From Flavisolibacter sp. (GTDB lineage Bacteria; Bacteroidota; Bacteroidia; Chitinophagales; Chitinophagaceae), in contig JAQBNG010000130.1 of assembly GCA_028288675.1 (NCBI GenBank), positions 1 through 64,000 on the forward strand: a stretch of 64,000 nucleotides of DNA, read 5' to 3'. Below the pieces are notes generated by a model. The model saw nothing but the letters and a program-made list of their open reading frames with translations, was not told where the DNA came from and did no database searches. Below, piece by piece: positions 44,790 to 54,948 of the stretch. The first letter of the stretch is position 1, and every line of letters begins with the position of its first letter. Made by a program: the position numbers and the translations under genes.

Positions 44790-45446
44790 TTAAACAGAGG
44801 CTAACTGTCTTTCTTCCTTTTTCTTTTTAGTAATGTTTTTAAAGAAATCAACCTGGCCGTTATCAATATTATATACCCCGCCTACAATACCTATCTCGCC
44901 GTTTTCAAACATCTCTTTTACAATCTCGCTTCCGTGCAGGATTTCTTCCAGGCTGTTTTCCACATTGGCGTAGGCTACTTTATCATGAAACATATAATTA
45001 TCATTATCACTCAGCATAGCCTTGTTAATAGAGGGTTGTATACGCTTCAGCAAGCCTGTGATATGTCCATCTTCCACACCTTGCTTTGCACTTTTTATAG
45101 CGCCGCATTCTGTGTGGCCTAATACCATCAGTACTTTAGATCCAATGTATTTTACTGCGTATTCAATACTGGCCAGTATATCAGTGTTTACTATGTTGCC
45201 TGCCACACGTATACTGAATAGGTCGCCCAAACCCTGGTCAAAAACCAGTTCGGCGGAGGCCCGGGAATCCATGCAGCTTAATATTACAGCAAAAGGATAT
45301 TGCCCGTCCCGTGTTTGGTTGATTAGTTCTAAATGGTCGTGATCTCTTTTAAGATTATTGATAAACCTTTCGTTTCCTTCTACCAGCAGTTCGTAGCCCT
45401 GGTATGGCGTAAGGTTTTGTAAGAATTCTTTTGAATGCTTTCTCAT
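44790..45446 (-). CDS. Beta-class carbonic anhydrase (first copy)
   Basis: 218 residues. Zinc ligands are C58, H111 and C114 (CMDSR at 58-62 and HTEC at 111-114), with the D60-R62 dyad, the full beta-class set. It interconverts CO2 and bicarbonate in the cytoplasm, as no signal peptide is present. The neighbourhood (sulP, dabA and dabB downstream, a second carbonic anhydrase upstream on the other strand) ties it to inorganic-carbon supply. It differs clearly from the second copy at 46210 in length and motif context, so it is not a recent duplicate. Confidence 0.93.
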   Translation of the reverse strand: MRKHSKEFLQNLTPYQGYELLVEGNERFINNLKRDHDHLELINQTRDGQYPFAVILSCMDSRASAELVFDQGLGDLFSIRVAGNIVNTDILASIEYAVKYIGSKVLMVLGHTECGAIKSAKQGVEDGHITGLLKRIQPSINKAMLSDNDNYMFHDKVAYANVENSLEEILHGSEIVKEMFENGEIGIVGGVYNIDNGQVDFFKNITKKKKEERQLASV

Positions 45447-45571
45447 TGTAATAAATGATTTAGAGTTGCTGCCATTGTAATGACAACATCAGGTGTAATA
45501 AATTGAGGGGGTTAGTATAGCAATGCAAGCATTAAAAAGACTTATGAAAAGCCTTTATATAGGAGATAAAA

Positions 45572-45946
45572 TCAAGCTGCATTGGGGGGCGGTACCTGTA
45601 CTTCGCCGTGGAAAGCAATGTAAGTGTCTGCATTCTCGCATTTATCATACTGCGAGGAAATAGAAGAAGAGTATTCTTCCGGATGATGATGCTGATGTAA
45701 GTATTCTTCGGAAAGTGAACTGCTGCCTGAAGCTTTTTCTTCGGTAGAATTGCCAAAAGGGTTAGGCGATTCTTCTTCGTTGCAGTTAGGAGGAGCTTTA
45801 GTATGTGATACCTTTTCTAGTTTAGCCTGCTCCTGTTGGCTGGCATATACAAAAGGGGTGCTTACTGTCAGCCATAGCAGCGCCAGTATCATAAACATGG
45901 CAGAGGCCAGTTGAAGTATGCTGTATGTTTTTTTAACACTTTTCAT
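45572..45946 (-). CDS. Small exported His/Glu/Ser-rich protein of unknown function
   Basis: About 124 residues from ATG 45946 (MKSVKKTYSILQLAS...); the frame extends upstream to 45991 but the later ATG gives a better N-terminus. One strong hydrophobic helix (about residues 13-34) acts as signal peptide or anchor. The exported part is acidic and serine-rich, with NPFGNSTEEKASGSSSLSEE, the cluster YLHQHHH, and an end EVQVPPPNAA; Cys appears in PPNCNEE and YDKCENAD. I do not know a characterised homolog. It lies 125 bases upstream of the first carbonic anhydrase on the same strand and is divergent from the second. The histidine cluster could bind zinc, which is an inference. Confidence 0.65.
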   Translation of the reverse strand: MKSVKKTYSILQLASAMFMILALLWLTVSTPFVYASQQEQAKLEKVSHTKAPPNCNEEESPNPFGNSTEEKASGSSSLSEEYLHQHHHPEEYSSSISSQYDKCENADTYIAFHGEVQVPPPNAA

Positions 45947-46209
45947 GAAAGTGCTGCAACTTACTGCATTACAATTTTTAAACCAAACCATTTAAGGAAA
46001 CACAGCAAAATATTATGCTTCCTTCCTGCACAGGTTCGTTGGTTACTGCTTAACAACAAGCTGGTTTGGTTATTCATTAAGAAATCATTAAATAATTGAG
46101 AGGAGTAAAAAGCTTTCAACATATTACCTTCAAACTGAAAAAATGAGAGCTGTTAAGCAGTAAAACAGGATAGCAGGAAATTTGATTGTTTTATTAAAAT
46201 TGTGCAACT

Positions 46210-46845
46210 ATGTATTCATACGAAAGACTTTTGCAGGAGAATAAAATTTGGGCCGCCGAAAAAGTTGCAGCGAACCCAGAATACTTTCAACATCTGGCGC
46301 ACTTACAATCGCCTGAGTTTTTATGGATTGGATGTAGCGACAGTAGGGTACCTGCCAACGAAATCACCGGCACACAGCCGGGAGAAATTTTCGTACATCG
46401 CAACGTTGCCAACCTGGTTATTAATACAGATGTAAACCTGCTTGCCGTATTGGATTATGCCGTTACGCATTTAAAAGTAAAACATGTAATTGTATGCGGC
46501 CATTACGGATGCGGGGGGATAAAAGCCGCAGATACAAAAACCGATTACAGGCCTGTATTAAATATGTGGCTTCGGAACATTAAAGATGTTATCCGCCACC
46601 ACCGCGAAGAACTCGATGCCATCACCGACGAAGAAGGCCGCACTGATCGTTTAGTAGAATTGAACGTGCAGGAGCAGGTATATAACCTGGCCAAAACAAC
46701 CATTATTCAGCGTTGCTGGAAACAGGAACAGCGGCCTGATTTACACGGTTGGGTGTATGGGTTAAAAGATGGTATAATTAAGCCGGTGTTCGAAATGAAA
46801 GCTGGTACTCAAATTGACGATCTATATGAATATGACAACCTGTAA
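46210..46845 (+). CDS. can: Beta-class carbonic anhydrase, Can type (second copy)
   Basis: 211 residues. Zinc ligands are C42, H98 and C101 (CSDSR at 42-46 and HYGCGG from 98), with D44 and R46. N-terminal SPEFLWIGCSDSRVPANEI and IFVHRNVANLV are the usual E. coli Can-type sequences. It is cytoplasmic. It is divergent from the His-rich protein gene; the 263-base gap between the two starts should contain both promoters, but I see no clear boxes. It probably provides bicarbonate for biosynthetic carboxylations in air-level CO2. Confidence 0.94.
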   Translation: MYSYERLLQENKIWAAEKVAANPEYFQHLAHLQSPEFLWIGCSDSRVPANEITGTQPGEIFVHRNVANLVINTDVNLLAVLDYAVTHLKVKHVIVCGHYGCGGIKAADTKTDYRPVLNMWLRNIKDVIRHHREELDAITDEEGRTDRLVELNVQEQVYNLAKTTIIQRCWKQEQRPDLHGWVYGLKDGIIKPVFEMKAGTQIDDLYEYDNL

Positions 46846-46902
46846 ATAATAAACTGCGCTGATAAGCTTCGCGTTGGTATTTTAGAGATTCAATTCCAAC
46901 TG

Positions 46903-48060
46903 ATGCGAATTTTTTATTTCATTTTCTCACTGCTTGCTTTCGCTTCCTGCAGCAACAATCCATCTACTCCAAAAGAGTTGGTAACAGGTACAGATACAAC
47001 CTGGCAACTCGGGCCATTTATAAAAGCCGATGCTGCTAACCCTATCCTCCTTCCCGATTCATCGCAAACTTTTTTTTGTCCTATACGCAAGCAAATAACC
47101 AGGTGGGAGGAAAAAGATGTATTTAACCCGGCCTCTGTTATACGGAATGATACGGTATTTCTTTTGTACCGTGCACAGGATGGAATTGGCAAACCCGATG
47201 GCACCTCACGCATTGGCCTGGCATATAGTATAGATGGAATTCATTTTACAAAACATTCTACCCCTGTTTTATATCCCGATAAAGATGCCTACCAAAAATG
47301 GGAATGGGAAGGCGGCTGCGAAGACCCAAGAATTGTTGAAGATGCGGCTGGTAACTACTACATGACCTATACTTCCTATGATGGAACCGTTGCCCGGTTG
47401 ATGGTAGCCACTTCAAAAGACTTATACCATTGGACCAAATATGGCGCGGCCTTTACTAAAGCATTCAATGGTAAGTACGCTAACTTCTGGAGCAAGTCGG
47501 GTTCTATTGTTTCTACATATATAAACGGAAAAATTGTCGCCACCAAAATCAACGGCAAGTATTGGATGTATTGGGGCGATCAGAATATTTGGGCCGCTAC
47601 ATCAGATGATTTAATTAACTGGGAGCCGGTTATTGACAGCACTGTAAAAGGGGATGAAATGTTGGCCAGGGGTATTGCAGCAAAAGCCCCTGAACTCAAA
47701 GTTGTTTTTGGGCCACGCAGGAAAAAGTTTGATAGTGATTTAGTAGAACCCGGTCCACCGGCCATGCTTACTGATAAAGGAATTTTATTGTTTTACAATA
47801 GCCGCAACATTCCATCAATCGGTGATACAACTTTAGCTGAAGGAACGTACTGTCCTGCACAAATTTTATTAGATAAAGCCGATCCATCTAAGGTGCTACA
47901 TCGTTCCGAAAATTATTTTATGAAGCCAGACAAGGCCTATGAAATTACAGGGCAGGTTGGTCGTGTATGTTTTATAGAAGGCCTGGCACAATATAAAAGC
48001 AAGTGGTATTTATATTATGGTACCGCCGATTCAAAAATTGCAGTAGCGGTTAAAGAGTAG
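46903..48060 (+). CDS. GH130-like glycosidase/phosphorylase lipoprotein
   Basis: 385 residues with a lipoprotein signal (MRIFYFIFSLLAFASC, lipidated Cys16). The fold is a five-bladed propeller of the GH43/GH130/GH32 type: FNPASVIRNDTVFLLYRAQDG (blade 1), GGCEDPRIVEDAAGNYYMTY with the catalytic-type EDPR motif, KYWMYWGDQNIWAATS, and AQYKSKWYLYYGTADSKIAVA at the end. GH130 enzymes phosphorolyse or hydrolyse beta-mannosides. The lipoprotein signal places it in the periplasm or at the surface. No sus or PUL partners lie nearby. Confidence 0.82.
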   Translation: MRIFYFIFSLLAFASCSNNPSTPKELVTGTDTTWQLGPFIKADAANPILLPDSSQTFFCPIRKQITRWEEKDVFNPASVIRNDTVFLLYRAQDGIGKPDGTSRIGLAYSIDGIHFTKHSTPVLYPDKDAYQKWEWEGGCEDPRIVEDAAGNYYMTYTSYDGTVARLMVATSKDLYHWTKYGAAFTKAFNGKYANFWSKSGSIVSTYINGKIVATKINGKYWMYWGDQNIWAATSDDLINWEPVIDSTVKGDEMLARGIAAKAPELKVVFGPRRKKFDSDLVEPGPPAMLTDKGILLFYNSRNIPSIGDTTLAEGTYCPAQILLDKADPSKVLHRSENYFMKPDKAYEITGQVGRVCFIEGLAQYKSKWYLYYGTADSKIAVAVKE

Positions 48061-48064
48061 AAGC

Positions 48065-48158
48065 CAAATCACAAATTCCAAAAAACAAAAGACAAAAGTG
48101 AAAACGACCTATATACAAATTGCGTTTAGCCTTTTTGTGATTTGGAAATCGTGATTTG
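48065..48158. repeat. CAAATCACAAATTCCAAA inverted repeat
   Basis: caaatcacaaattccaaa at 48065-48082 is answered by tttggaaatcgtgatttg at 48141-48158, matching at about 16 of 18 positions. A related word (acaaattccaaacctc) follows lutB at 27967. It is another dispersed palindromic family and fills the gap before the MFS gene. Confidence 0.7.
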
Positions 48159-48215
48159 CTATCTGACATTACTATTTGACATTTATTTTTTGATATTTGA
48201 TATTTAATCTTCAGT

Positions 48216-49688
48216 ATGGCATCACCTAAAGGAATCTGGAAAGTAATCGCCGCCTCATCGGCAGGTACATTAATTGAGTGGTATGATTTCTATATTTTCG
48301 GCTCCTTATCTACCATTATCGCAGCCAAGTTCTTTCCAAGCGAAAACCCAACCGCCGCTTTACTATCAACATTAGCCACCTTTGCGGCAGGCTTTATCGT
48401 GCGGCCTTTTGGTGCTCTGGTATTTGGCCGCTTAGGCGATTTGATCGGAAGGAAATCAACCTTTCTTTTAACGCTGGTGCTGATGGGGTTTTCTACTTTT
48501 TTAATAGGTTGTATACCATCTTATGAAACCATTGGTGCATGGGCCCCCATCCTTGTTTTGCTGCTTCGTTTATTGCAAGGGCTTGCGTTAGGCGGAGAAT
48601 ATGGCGGCGCTGCAACATATGTAGCTGAACATGCTCCGGCTAACCGTCGTGGCTTTTATACAAGCTGGATACAAACCACCGCTACTCTGGGTTTGTTTCT
48701 TTCGCTGGGAGTTATTTTATCAATACGCAGGCTTGTTGGCGTAGATGAATTCACCAATGGTAACGGCTGGCGGTATCCTTTTTTAGCTTCTATTTTATTG
48801 GTGATCGTTTCCATCTTCATCCGGCTGCGCATGAACGAATCGCCGCTGTTCGCTAAATTAAAAAGCGAAGGGAAAACCGCTAAGAATCCATTGAAAGAAA
48901 GCTTCGGCAATAAGGCCAATTTTAAAATGGTGTTGCTTGCTTTGTTTGGCGCTACTATGGGGCAGGGCGTTATTTGGTACACAGGGCAATTTTATGCACA
49001 GGCTTTTATTCTTACCAAATGCAATGTTGAATACGAGCAGGCGAATACCATCATCTTAATATCACTTGTTTTTGCTACGCCTTTTTTTGTTTTATTTGGA
49101 TGGCTTAGTGACAGAATTGGAAGAAAAAATATTATGATGACGGGAATGCTTTTGGGAGTGCTGTTATATCGCCCAATATTTCAGGAGCTTTACCAAACTG
49201 CCGATGCATCGCACAAAAACATTGCCTCCACTTCCTCTTCCACAAGTGTCAATGATGATAAGAAGCAAACAACTATTGCAGTTTATAAAACCTTTGATGA
49301 TAGCAGCCGTTTAAAAACAACAGTTGTACAATCGGCCTCTGGCTCCATAACAAAAGACGAAGTAACATTGAATGAAAGTGGTAAATGGAAAATGATTGCA
49401 CTGGTTGCTGTGATGGTATTATTTGTTACGATGGTTTATGGCCCGATAGCTGCATTCCTGGTAGAGCTTTTTCCTACCAAAATCCGCTACACTTCCATGT
49501 CGTTGCCTTACCATATTGGCAATGGCGTATTTGGGGGGTTAGTACCTTTTATAGCAACATTGATCACTACCATTAAAGGCACTGATTATTTGTCAGGACT
49601 ATGGTACCCTATTGGTATTGCAGCATTAAGCTTTATCATTGGTTGCCTGTACTTGTCTAATAAATCAGCTAAAGAAGTAACCAATTAA
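48216..49688 (+). CDS. MFS transporter, metabolite:H+ symporter (MHS) type
   Basis: 490 residues, twelve predicted helices, with the MHS/ProP-type start GTLIEWYDFYIFGSL, the GRLGDLIGRK loop-2 motif, GGEYGGAATYVAEHAP and GWLSDRIGRKN. The family imports osmolytes, dicarboxylates or aromatic acids with protons. A soluble insert of about 65 residues (roughly 326-392, ASTSSSTSVNDDKKQTT...) separates helices in the C-terminal half. A small membrane protein gene starts 9 bases after its stop and is probably cotranscribed. Confidence 0.9.
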   Translation: MASPKGIWKVIAASSAGTLIEWYDFYIFGSLSTIIAAKFFPSENPTAALLSTLATFAAGFIVRPFGALVFGRLGDLIGRKSTFLLTLVLMGFSTFLIGCIPSYETIGAWAPILVLLLRLLQGLALGGEYGGAATYVAEHAPANRRGFYTSWIQTTATLGLFLSLGVILSIRRLVGVDEFTNGNGWRYPFLASILLVIVSIFIRLRMNESPLFAKLKSEGKTAKNPLKESFGNKANFKMVLLALFGATMGQGVIWYTGQFYAQAFILTKCNVEYEQANTIILISLVFATPFFVLFGWLSDRIGRKNIMMTGMLLGVLLYRPIFQELYQTADASHKNIASTSSSTSVNDDKKQTTIAVYKTFDDSSRLKTTVVQSASGSITKDEVTLNESGKWKMIALVAVMVLFVTMVYGPIAAFLVELFPTKIRYTSMSLPYHIGNGVFGGLVPFIATLITTIKGTDYLSGLWYPIGIAALSFIIGCLYLSNKSAKEVTN

Positions 49689-49697
49689 ATTAGTTGT

Positions 49698-49931
49698 ATG
49701 AATCAACTCAAAAAATATTTAGGACTTATTTGGATGCTACTTGGGCCCGTTGCCATTGCTATTTTAGTTTGGGGCGCCGCTACTAACATAGATGTTGCCG
49801 GTAAAAGCGATATTAATAAGCCGCTGCCCTGGATCATCATTATTGCCATCTTTACGCCAATTGCTATTGGGCTTACTATTTTTGGATGGTATGCGTGGAA
49901 AGAAGAGTATAAGCGATATGCGGATGAGTAA
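49698..49931 (+). CDS. Small two-helix membrane protein beside the MFS gene
   Basis: 77 residues with two hydrophobic helices (about 9-29 and 43-65) and a charged tail (WKEEYKRYADE). I believe it belongs to the group labelled DUF6814 in Bacteroidota, which is typically found next to MHS-type transporters, but I could not check. It could be a small subunit or stabiliser of that transporter. The gap after it (49932-50001) holds an inverted repeat of the atatgcgaatcggg / cccattcgcatat type. Confidence 0.75.
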   Translation: MNQLKKYLGLIWMLLGPVAIAILVWGAATNIDVAGKSDINKPLPWIIIIAIFTPIAIGLTIFGWYAWKEEYKRYADE

Positions 49932-50001
49932 ATATGCGGATATGCGAATCGGGTAGTCTTTTCATCTGCACATCTTCCCATTCGCATATTACCTTTGGCT
50001 C

Positions 50002-50913
50002 ATGTCAATCATAGTTTCGAATCTTACAAAAATCTACGGGGAACAACGTGCTGTTGACAATATTTCTTTCACGGTTAATAAAGGTGAAATCGTAGGCTTT
50101 CTTGGCCCGAATGGAGCTGGTAAAAGTACCACCATGAAAATGATCACCGGTTACCTGTCACCCGATAGTGGCAATGTTTCAGTAAGTGGCATTGATGTAA
50201 CCCAACAACCCCTGGAAGCCAAAAAGAAGGTAGGTTACCTGCCCGAGTCCAATGCGCTTTACTACGATATGTATGTGAAAGAGTATTTGGATTTTATAGC
50301 GGATGTACATAAAATAAACAATAAGCAATCAGCAATTAACAAGGTAATTGAGCAGGTAGGTTTGACAAAAGAAAAAGCAAAAAAAGTAGGACAGCTATCA
50401 AAAGGTTATAAACAGCGTGTAGGACTTGCGGCTGCACTATTGCACAACCCCGAAGTACTAATTTTAGATGAACCTACAAGCGGTCTGGACCCAAATCAAA
50501 TCATCGAAATAAGAAATGTTATTAAAGAGCAGGGTAGGGACAAGCTGGTGCTTTTTTCATCACATATTTTACAGGAAGTGGAAGCTATCTGCGACAGGGT
50601 TATCATCATCAATAAAGGGAAACTGGTGGCAGATGATAAGTTAAGCACTCTTCAAAAAGCTTCATCAACAAATATTGTACGGGTAGGTTTTAAAGAGGCA
50701 CTGGAGCAGGAATGGCTCAACCGTTTACATGAGGTAAAATCGATAGATAAAGTGGACACACACAACTGGACGATCCAAACAGAAGATGCGGAAACAGTTC
50801 GAAAACAGTTACTGCAATTAGCTGTAGAACATAACCTGAATATTGTTTCGCTTCAAAGTGAGAGTAAGAGTTTAGAGGAAGTCTTCAGGAGCTTAACCTC
50901 TGCCAATAACTGA
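50002..50913 (+). CDS. gldA: GldA, gliding-motility ABC transporter ATPase
   Basis: 303 residues. Walker A GPNGAGKST from 35, signature LSKGY at 132-136, Walker B VLILDEP at 152-158 with SGLDP following, and the H-loop FSSHILQEVEAICD. The sequence SIIVSNLTKIYGEQRAVDNIS and the GYLPESNALYYDMYV stretch are those of GldA rather than of a generic exporter. It should pair with GldF and GldG, and gldG lies 49 kb away at the start of this window, so the complex is encoded at two loci. Residues NKQSAINK at 107-114 fall on a caataagcaatcagcaatta word of the dispersed repeat type. Confidence 0.9.
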   Translation: MSIIVSNLTKIYGEQRAVDNISFTVNKGEIVGFLGPNGAGKSTTMKMITGYLSPDSGNVSVSGIDVTQQPLEAKKKVGYLPESNALYYDMYVKEYLDFIADVHKINNKQSAINKVIEQVGLTKEKAKKVGQLSKGYKQRVGLAAALLHNPEVLILDEPTSGLDPNQIIEIRNVIKEQGRDKLVLFSSHILQEVEAICDRVIIINKGKLVADDKLSTLQKASSTNIVRVGFKEALEQEWLNRLHEVKSIDKVDTHNWTIQTEDAETVRKQLLQLAVEHNLNIVSLQSESKSLEEVFRSLTSANN

Positions 50914-50953
50914 TTTTATTTTTTAGCCGTATTTTTAAAAAAAATATTAATCT

Positions 50954-51165
50954 ATGCCTGTTATAGGTAAATCCAGAATAATTGAAGCCATCCAGCATAC
51001 AGAAGATGAACGGATACTCTTTGCCATTAACCGCTTATTACAAATAGAGCAAGATGAAATACCGGGATGGCATAAAGAAGTTTTGGATGAACGTCTGAAA
51101 AGCATTGAAGAAGGTACTGCCGTTTTTCATAACTGGAATGCCATAAAAGACTCACTGTTCAAAAG

Positions 51166-51169
<4 letters not shown>
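50954..51169 (+). CDS. Probable antitoxin of a RelE/ParE-type pair
   Basis: 71 residues (MPVIGKSRIIEAIQHTEDE...). The N-terminal half is helical and the C-terminal part (GWHKEVLDERLKSIEEGTAV) resembles addiction-module antitoxins of the PHD/RHH-independent short type commonly paired with ParE toxins. The assignment rests mainly on context: its stop overlaps the start of the toxin-like gene by four bases (ATGA), the usual antitoxin-first arrangement. Confidence 0.75.
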
Positions 51170-52780
<1,611 letters not shown>

Positions 52781-52787
52781 AAACAGG

Positions 52788-52812
52788 AAGCCATCTTAAC
52801 AGGTGGCTTTTT
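52788..52812 (+). terminator. Terminator after eno
   Basis: Stem aagccatc / ggtggctt (one G-T pair) with loop ttaaca, followed by a T tract. It lies 8 bases downstream of the eno stop. Confidence 0.85.
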
Positions 52813-52835
52813 ATTTCTTTTCTTTATTTTAATAT

Positions 52836-53450
52836 ATGCAGATCAACATTTCAAAACTTAGGGGACAATTTATTTACCTGGAATTATTGCAACCTGAAGA
52901 TGTTCCGCAGTTAAAAACCCTCGCCTTCGATGCCCGCCTTTGGGAGTACACAAAAACATTATTGATAAATGAAACGTTCGATGCACAATTTGACAAGTAT
53001 ATAGCCACGGCATTTGACCCGCGAAATACCGGTATGCAAATAAGCTTTGTCATGCGTGATGCTGTTACAAATAACCTCATAGGCATGACCCGTTACTATA
53101 AAATTGAGCCTTCGCAAAAGCGGTTATCCGTCGGCTATACCTGGTACACGCCTGCCTACTGGGGTAAAGTGCATAACAAAGAATGTAAATTGCTGTTGCT
53201 GCAATATGCTTTTGATGAACTCCATTTTCAGCGGGTGGAGTTTGAAGTGGAGCATCAGAATATCCGGTCGCAAAAAGCAGTGGAAAAAATTGGTGGTGTA
53301 AGAGAAGCGGTGCTTCGCAAGCATGGTTTACATGCCGATGGAACCATTCGGGATACCGTGGTTTTTAGTGTTATTGATGATGAATGGCCAGCAACAAAGT
53401 CACGGCTTCAGGAAATGATAGAACAGCAAAAAAATTTACCTACAGAATAA
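52836..53450 (+). CDS. GNAT family N-acetyltransferase
   Basis: 204 residues. It resembles RimJ/RimL-type GNAT acetyltransferases: LRGQFIYLELLQPEDVPQLK at the start, GYTWYTPAYWGKVHNKECK (acetyl-CoA binding region), and VEFEVEHQNIRSQKAVEKIGGVREAVLRKH near the C-terminus, the strongest family signature. The substrate amine is not predictable; N-terminal residues of ribosomal proteins or small molecules are possible. It lies between eno and the divIC-like gene on the same strand. Confidence 0.88.
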   Translation: MQINISKLRGQFIYLELLQPEDVPQLKTLAFDARLWEYTKTLLINETFDAQFDKYIATAFDPRNTGMQISFVMRDAVTNNLIGMTRYYKIEPSQKRLSVGYTWYTPAYWGKVHNKECKLLLLQYAFDELHFQRVEFEVEHQNIRSQKAVEKIGGVREAVLRKHGLHADGTIRDTVVFSVIDDEWPATKSRLQEMIEQQKNLPTE

Positions 53451-53501
53451 AAGGTTTTTATCTTCGTTACTATCATCTGTCAACTATTCGTTATCTAACT
53501 C

Positions 53502-53807
53502 ATGAAGTTTATACGTCACATTCCGCCTTTCATCTATAATAAATATTTCCTTGCGTCCTCATTATTTATTGTGTGGATGTTATTTTTCGACCGCAATGAT
53601 TTTTTCACGCAACTCGAGCGAAAAGCTGACTTAGAACAAATTGAAGAAAGTAAAGATTACTTCTCCCATAAGATCGCCGAAGGCAAAAAATTTTCGCTCG
53701 ACATGCGTTCCAATGCAGAAGCCGTTGAAAAATTCGTTCGGGAAAAATACCTGATGAAACGGGATAATGAAGACCTGTTTTTAATTCAAAAGCCCGAAAA
53801 GGAATAA
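53502..53807 (+). CDS. DivIC/FtsB-like septum formation initiator
   Basis: 101 residues. Short cytoplasmic N-terminus, one transmembrane helix (about 14-30, KYFLASSLFIVWMLFF), then a coiled coil (about 40-80) ending in EAVEKFVREKYLMKRDNEDLFLI, the DivIC/FtsB-family signature. Such proteins join the divisome with FtsL and FtsQ. The position just after eno is conserved in many bacteria and supports the call. Confidence 0.88.
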   Translation: MKFIRHIPPFIYNKYFLASSLFIVWMLFFDRNDFFTQLERKADLEQIEESKDYFSHKIAEGKKFSLDMRSNAEAVEKFVREKYLMKRDNEDLFLIQKPEKE

Positions 53808-53899
53808 ATTCAAAGGCCACACAATAAGGCGTAGGTGACGGCGTTTATTACTCCATACAAGCCAAACGGCGCTTTTTTATAAACAACTTATCTGGACTT

Positions 53900-54130
53900 A
53901 TGCCAAATTTTACTCCCGAAGATCTGCTTCTGTATTTATACAAAGAAACTTCTACTGAACAACTGACTGAAATGGAAGAAGAGCTGAAAAATAACTGGCC
54001 GCTGCGTGAAAAGCTGGCCGTGATGAAAACAGCGATGGAACGTTTAAACAATATTACTGTTGCACCCCGTACCGAAGTTGTTCTTAACGTTTTGCGCTAT
54101 GCTAACCGTTCCAAAGTGACTACCTCTTAA
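53900..54130 (+). CDS. Small helical protein of anti-sigma-like type, unknown role
   Basis: 76 residues (MPNFTPEDLLLYLYKETS...). No signal peptide and no cysteines. The pattern LLLYLYKETSTEQLTEMEEELKNNWPLREKLAVM resembles the short helical module that occurs twice in the anti-sigma-like protein at 60827 (LLLYVDDE..., ILYMDNE...), so it may be a stand-alone version of that module. It is placed between divIC and nth with normal spacing. Function unknown. Confidence 0.65.
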   Translation: MPNFTPEDLLLYLYKETSTEQLTEMEEELKNNWPLREKLAVMKTAMERLNNITVAPRTEVVLNVLRYANRSKVTTS

Positions 54131-54185
54131 TCTTTGCTGCTGCGTCTCCTGATTCTTAATCTGTTCTCTCTTTATCTTAGCGGCC

Positions 54186-54845
54186 ATGACCCGCAATCAA
54201 AGATTTGAGGCCTGCATTTCCTATTTTCAAAAAGCGTTACCCGAGGCGGAAACCGAACTTACATTCGGCAGTACTTACGAACTTTTGGTCGCTGTAATTT
54301 TATCGGCCCAATGCACTGACAAGCGGGTGAATATGACCACGCCGGCACTGTTTCAAAAATACCCCGACATGCCATTTTTAGCCGGGGCTGATTATGATGA
54401 TTTGTTCGCCCTGATTAAAAGCATCTCTTTCCCCGGCAATAAAAGCCGCCATTTAATTGGAATGGCTAAAATGGTAATGGAAAAGTTTGGCGGTCAAATA
54501 CCTATGACTGTTGAAGAGTTAATGCAACTGCCGGGTGTAGGCAGGAAAACAGCCAATGTAATTACCTCTGTAGTTGACAAGCAACCCAATATGGCGGTTG
54601 ATACGCATGTGTTCAGGGTTTCGGCCCGCATAGGGTTAACCGTTGGTGCTAAAAACCCTTTGCAAACCGAATTGCAATTGATTAAATACATCCCCCAAGA
54701 ACTTATTTATATTTTTCATCACTGGCTTATTTTGCATGGACGTTATATCTGCGTAGCCAGAAATCCGAAATGCGGAGAGTGTGGTTTACGGCCTGTGTGT
54801 AAGTATTACCTCAACACAATTTTAAAATCTAAAATGCCCTTATAA
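54186..54845 (+). CDS. nth: Endonuclease III
   Basis: 219 residues. DNA glycosylase/AP lyase for oxidised pyrimidines. Helix-hairpin-helix LMQLPGVGRKTANVITSVV with the catalytic Lys (residue about 121), catalytic Asp in VDTHVFRVSARIG, and the [4Fe-4S] cysteines in CVARNPKCGECGLRPVC. Together with mutY it gives two iron-sulfur repair glycosylases in the window. Confidence 0.95.
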   Translation: MTRNQRFEACISYFQKALPEAETELTFGSTYELLVAVILSAQCTDKRVNMTTPALFQKYPDMPFLAGADYDDLFALIKSISFPGNKSRHLIGMAKMVMEKFGGQIPMTVEELMQLPGVGRKTANVITSVVDKQPNMAVDTHVFRVSARIGLTVGAKNPLQTELQLIKYIPQELIYIFHHWLILHGRYICVARNPKCGECGLRPVCKYYLNTILKSKMPL

Positions 54846-54948
54846 GTTTCTTGTTTTGCTCAATGTTTTCTACTTTGGCCCGTTATTGCAATACGCTACT
54901 ATTTTTGGCGTAGAGGTTGTTCATTACTAATTTAATTGAATCAAATAC

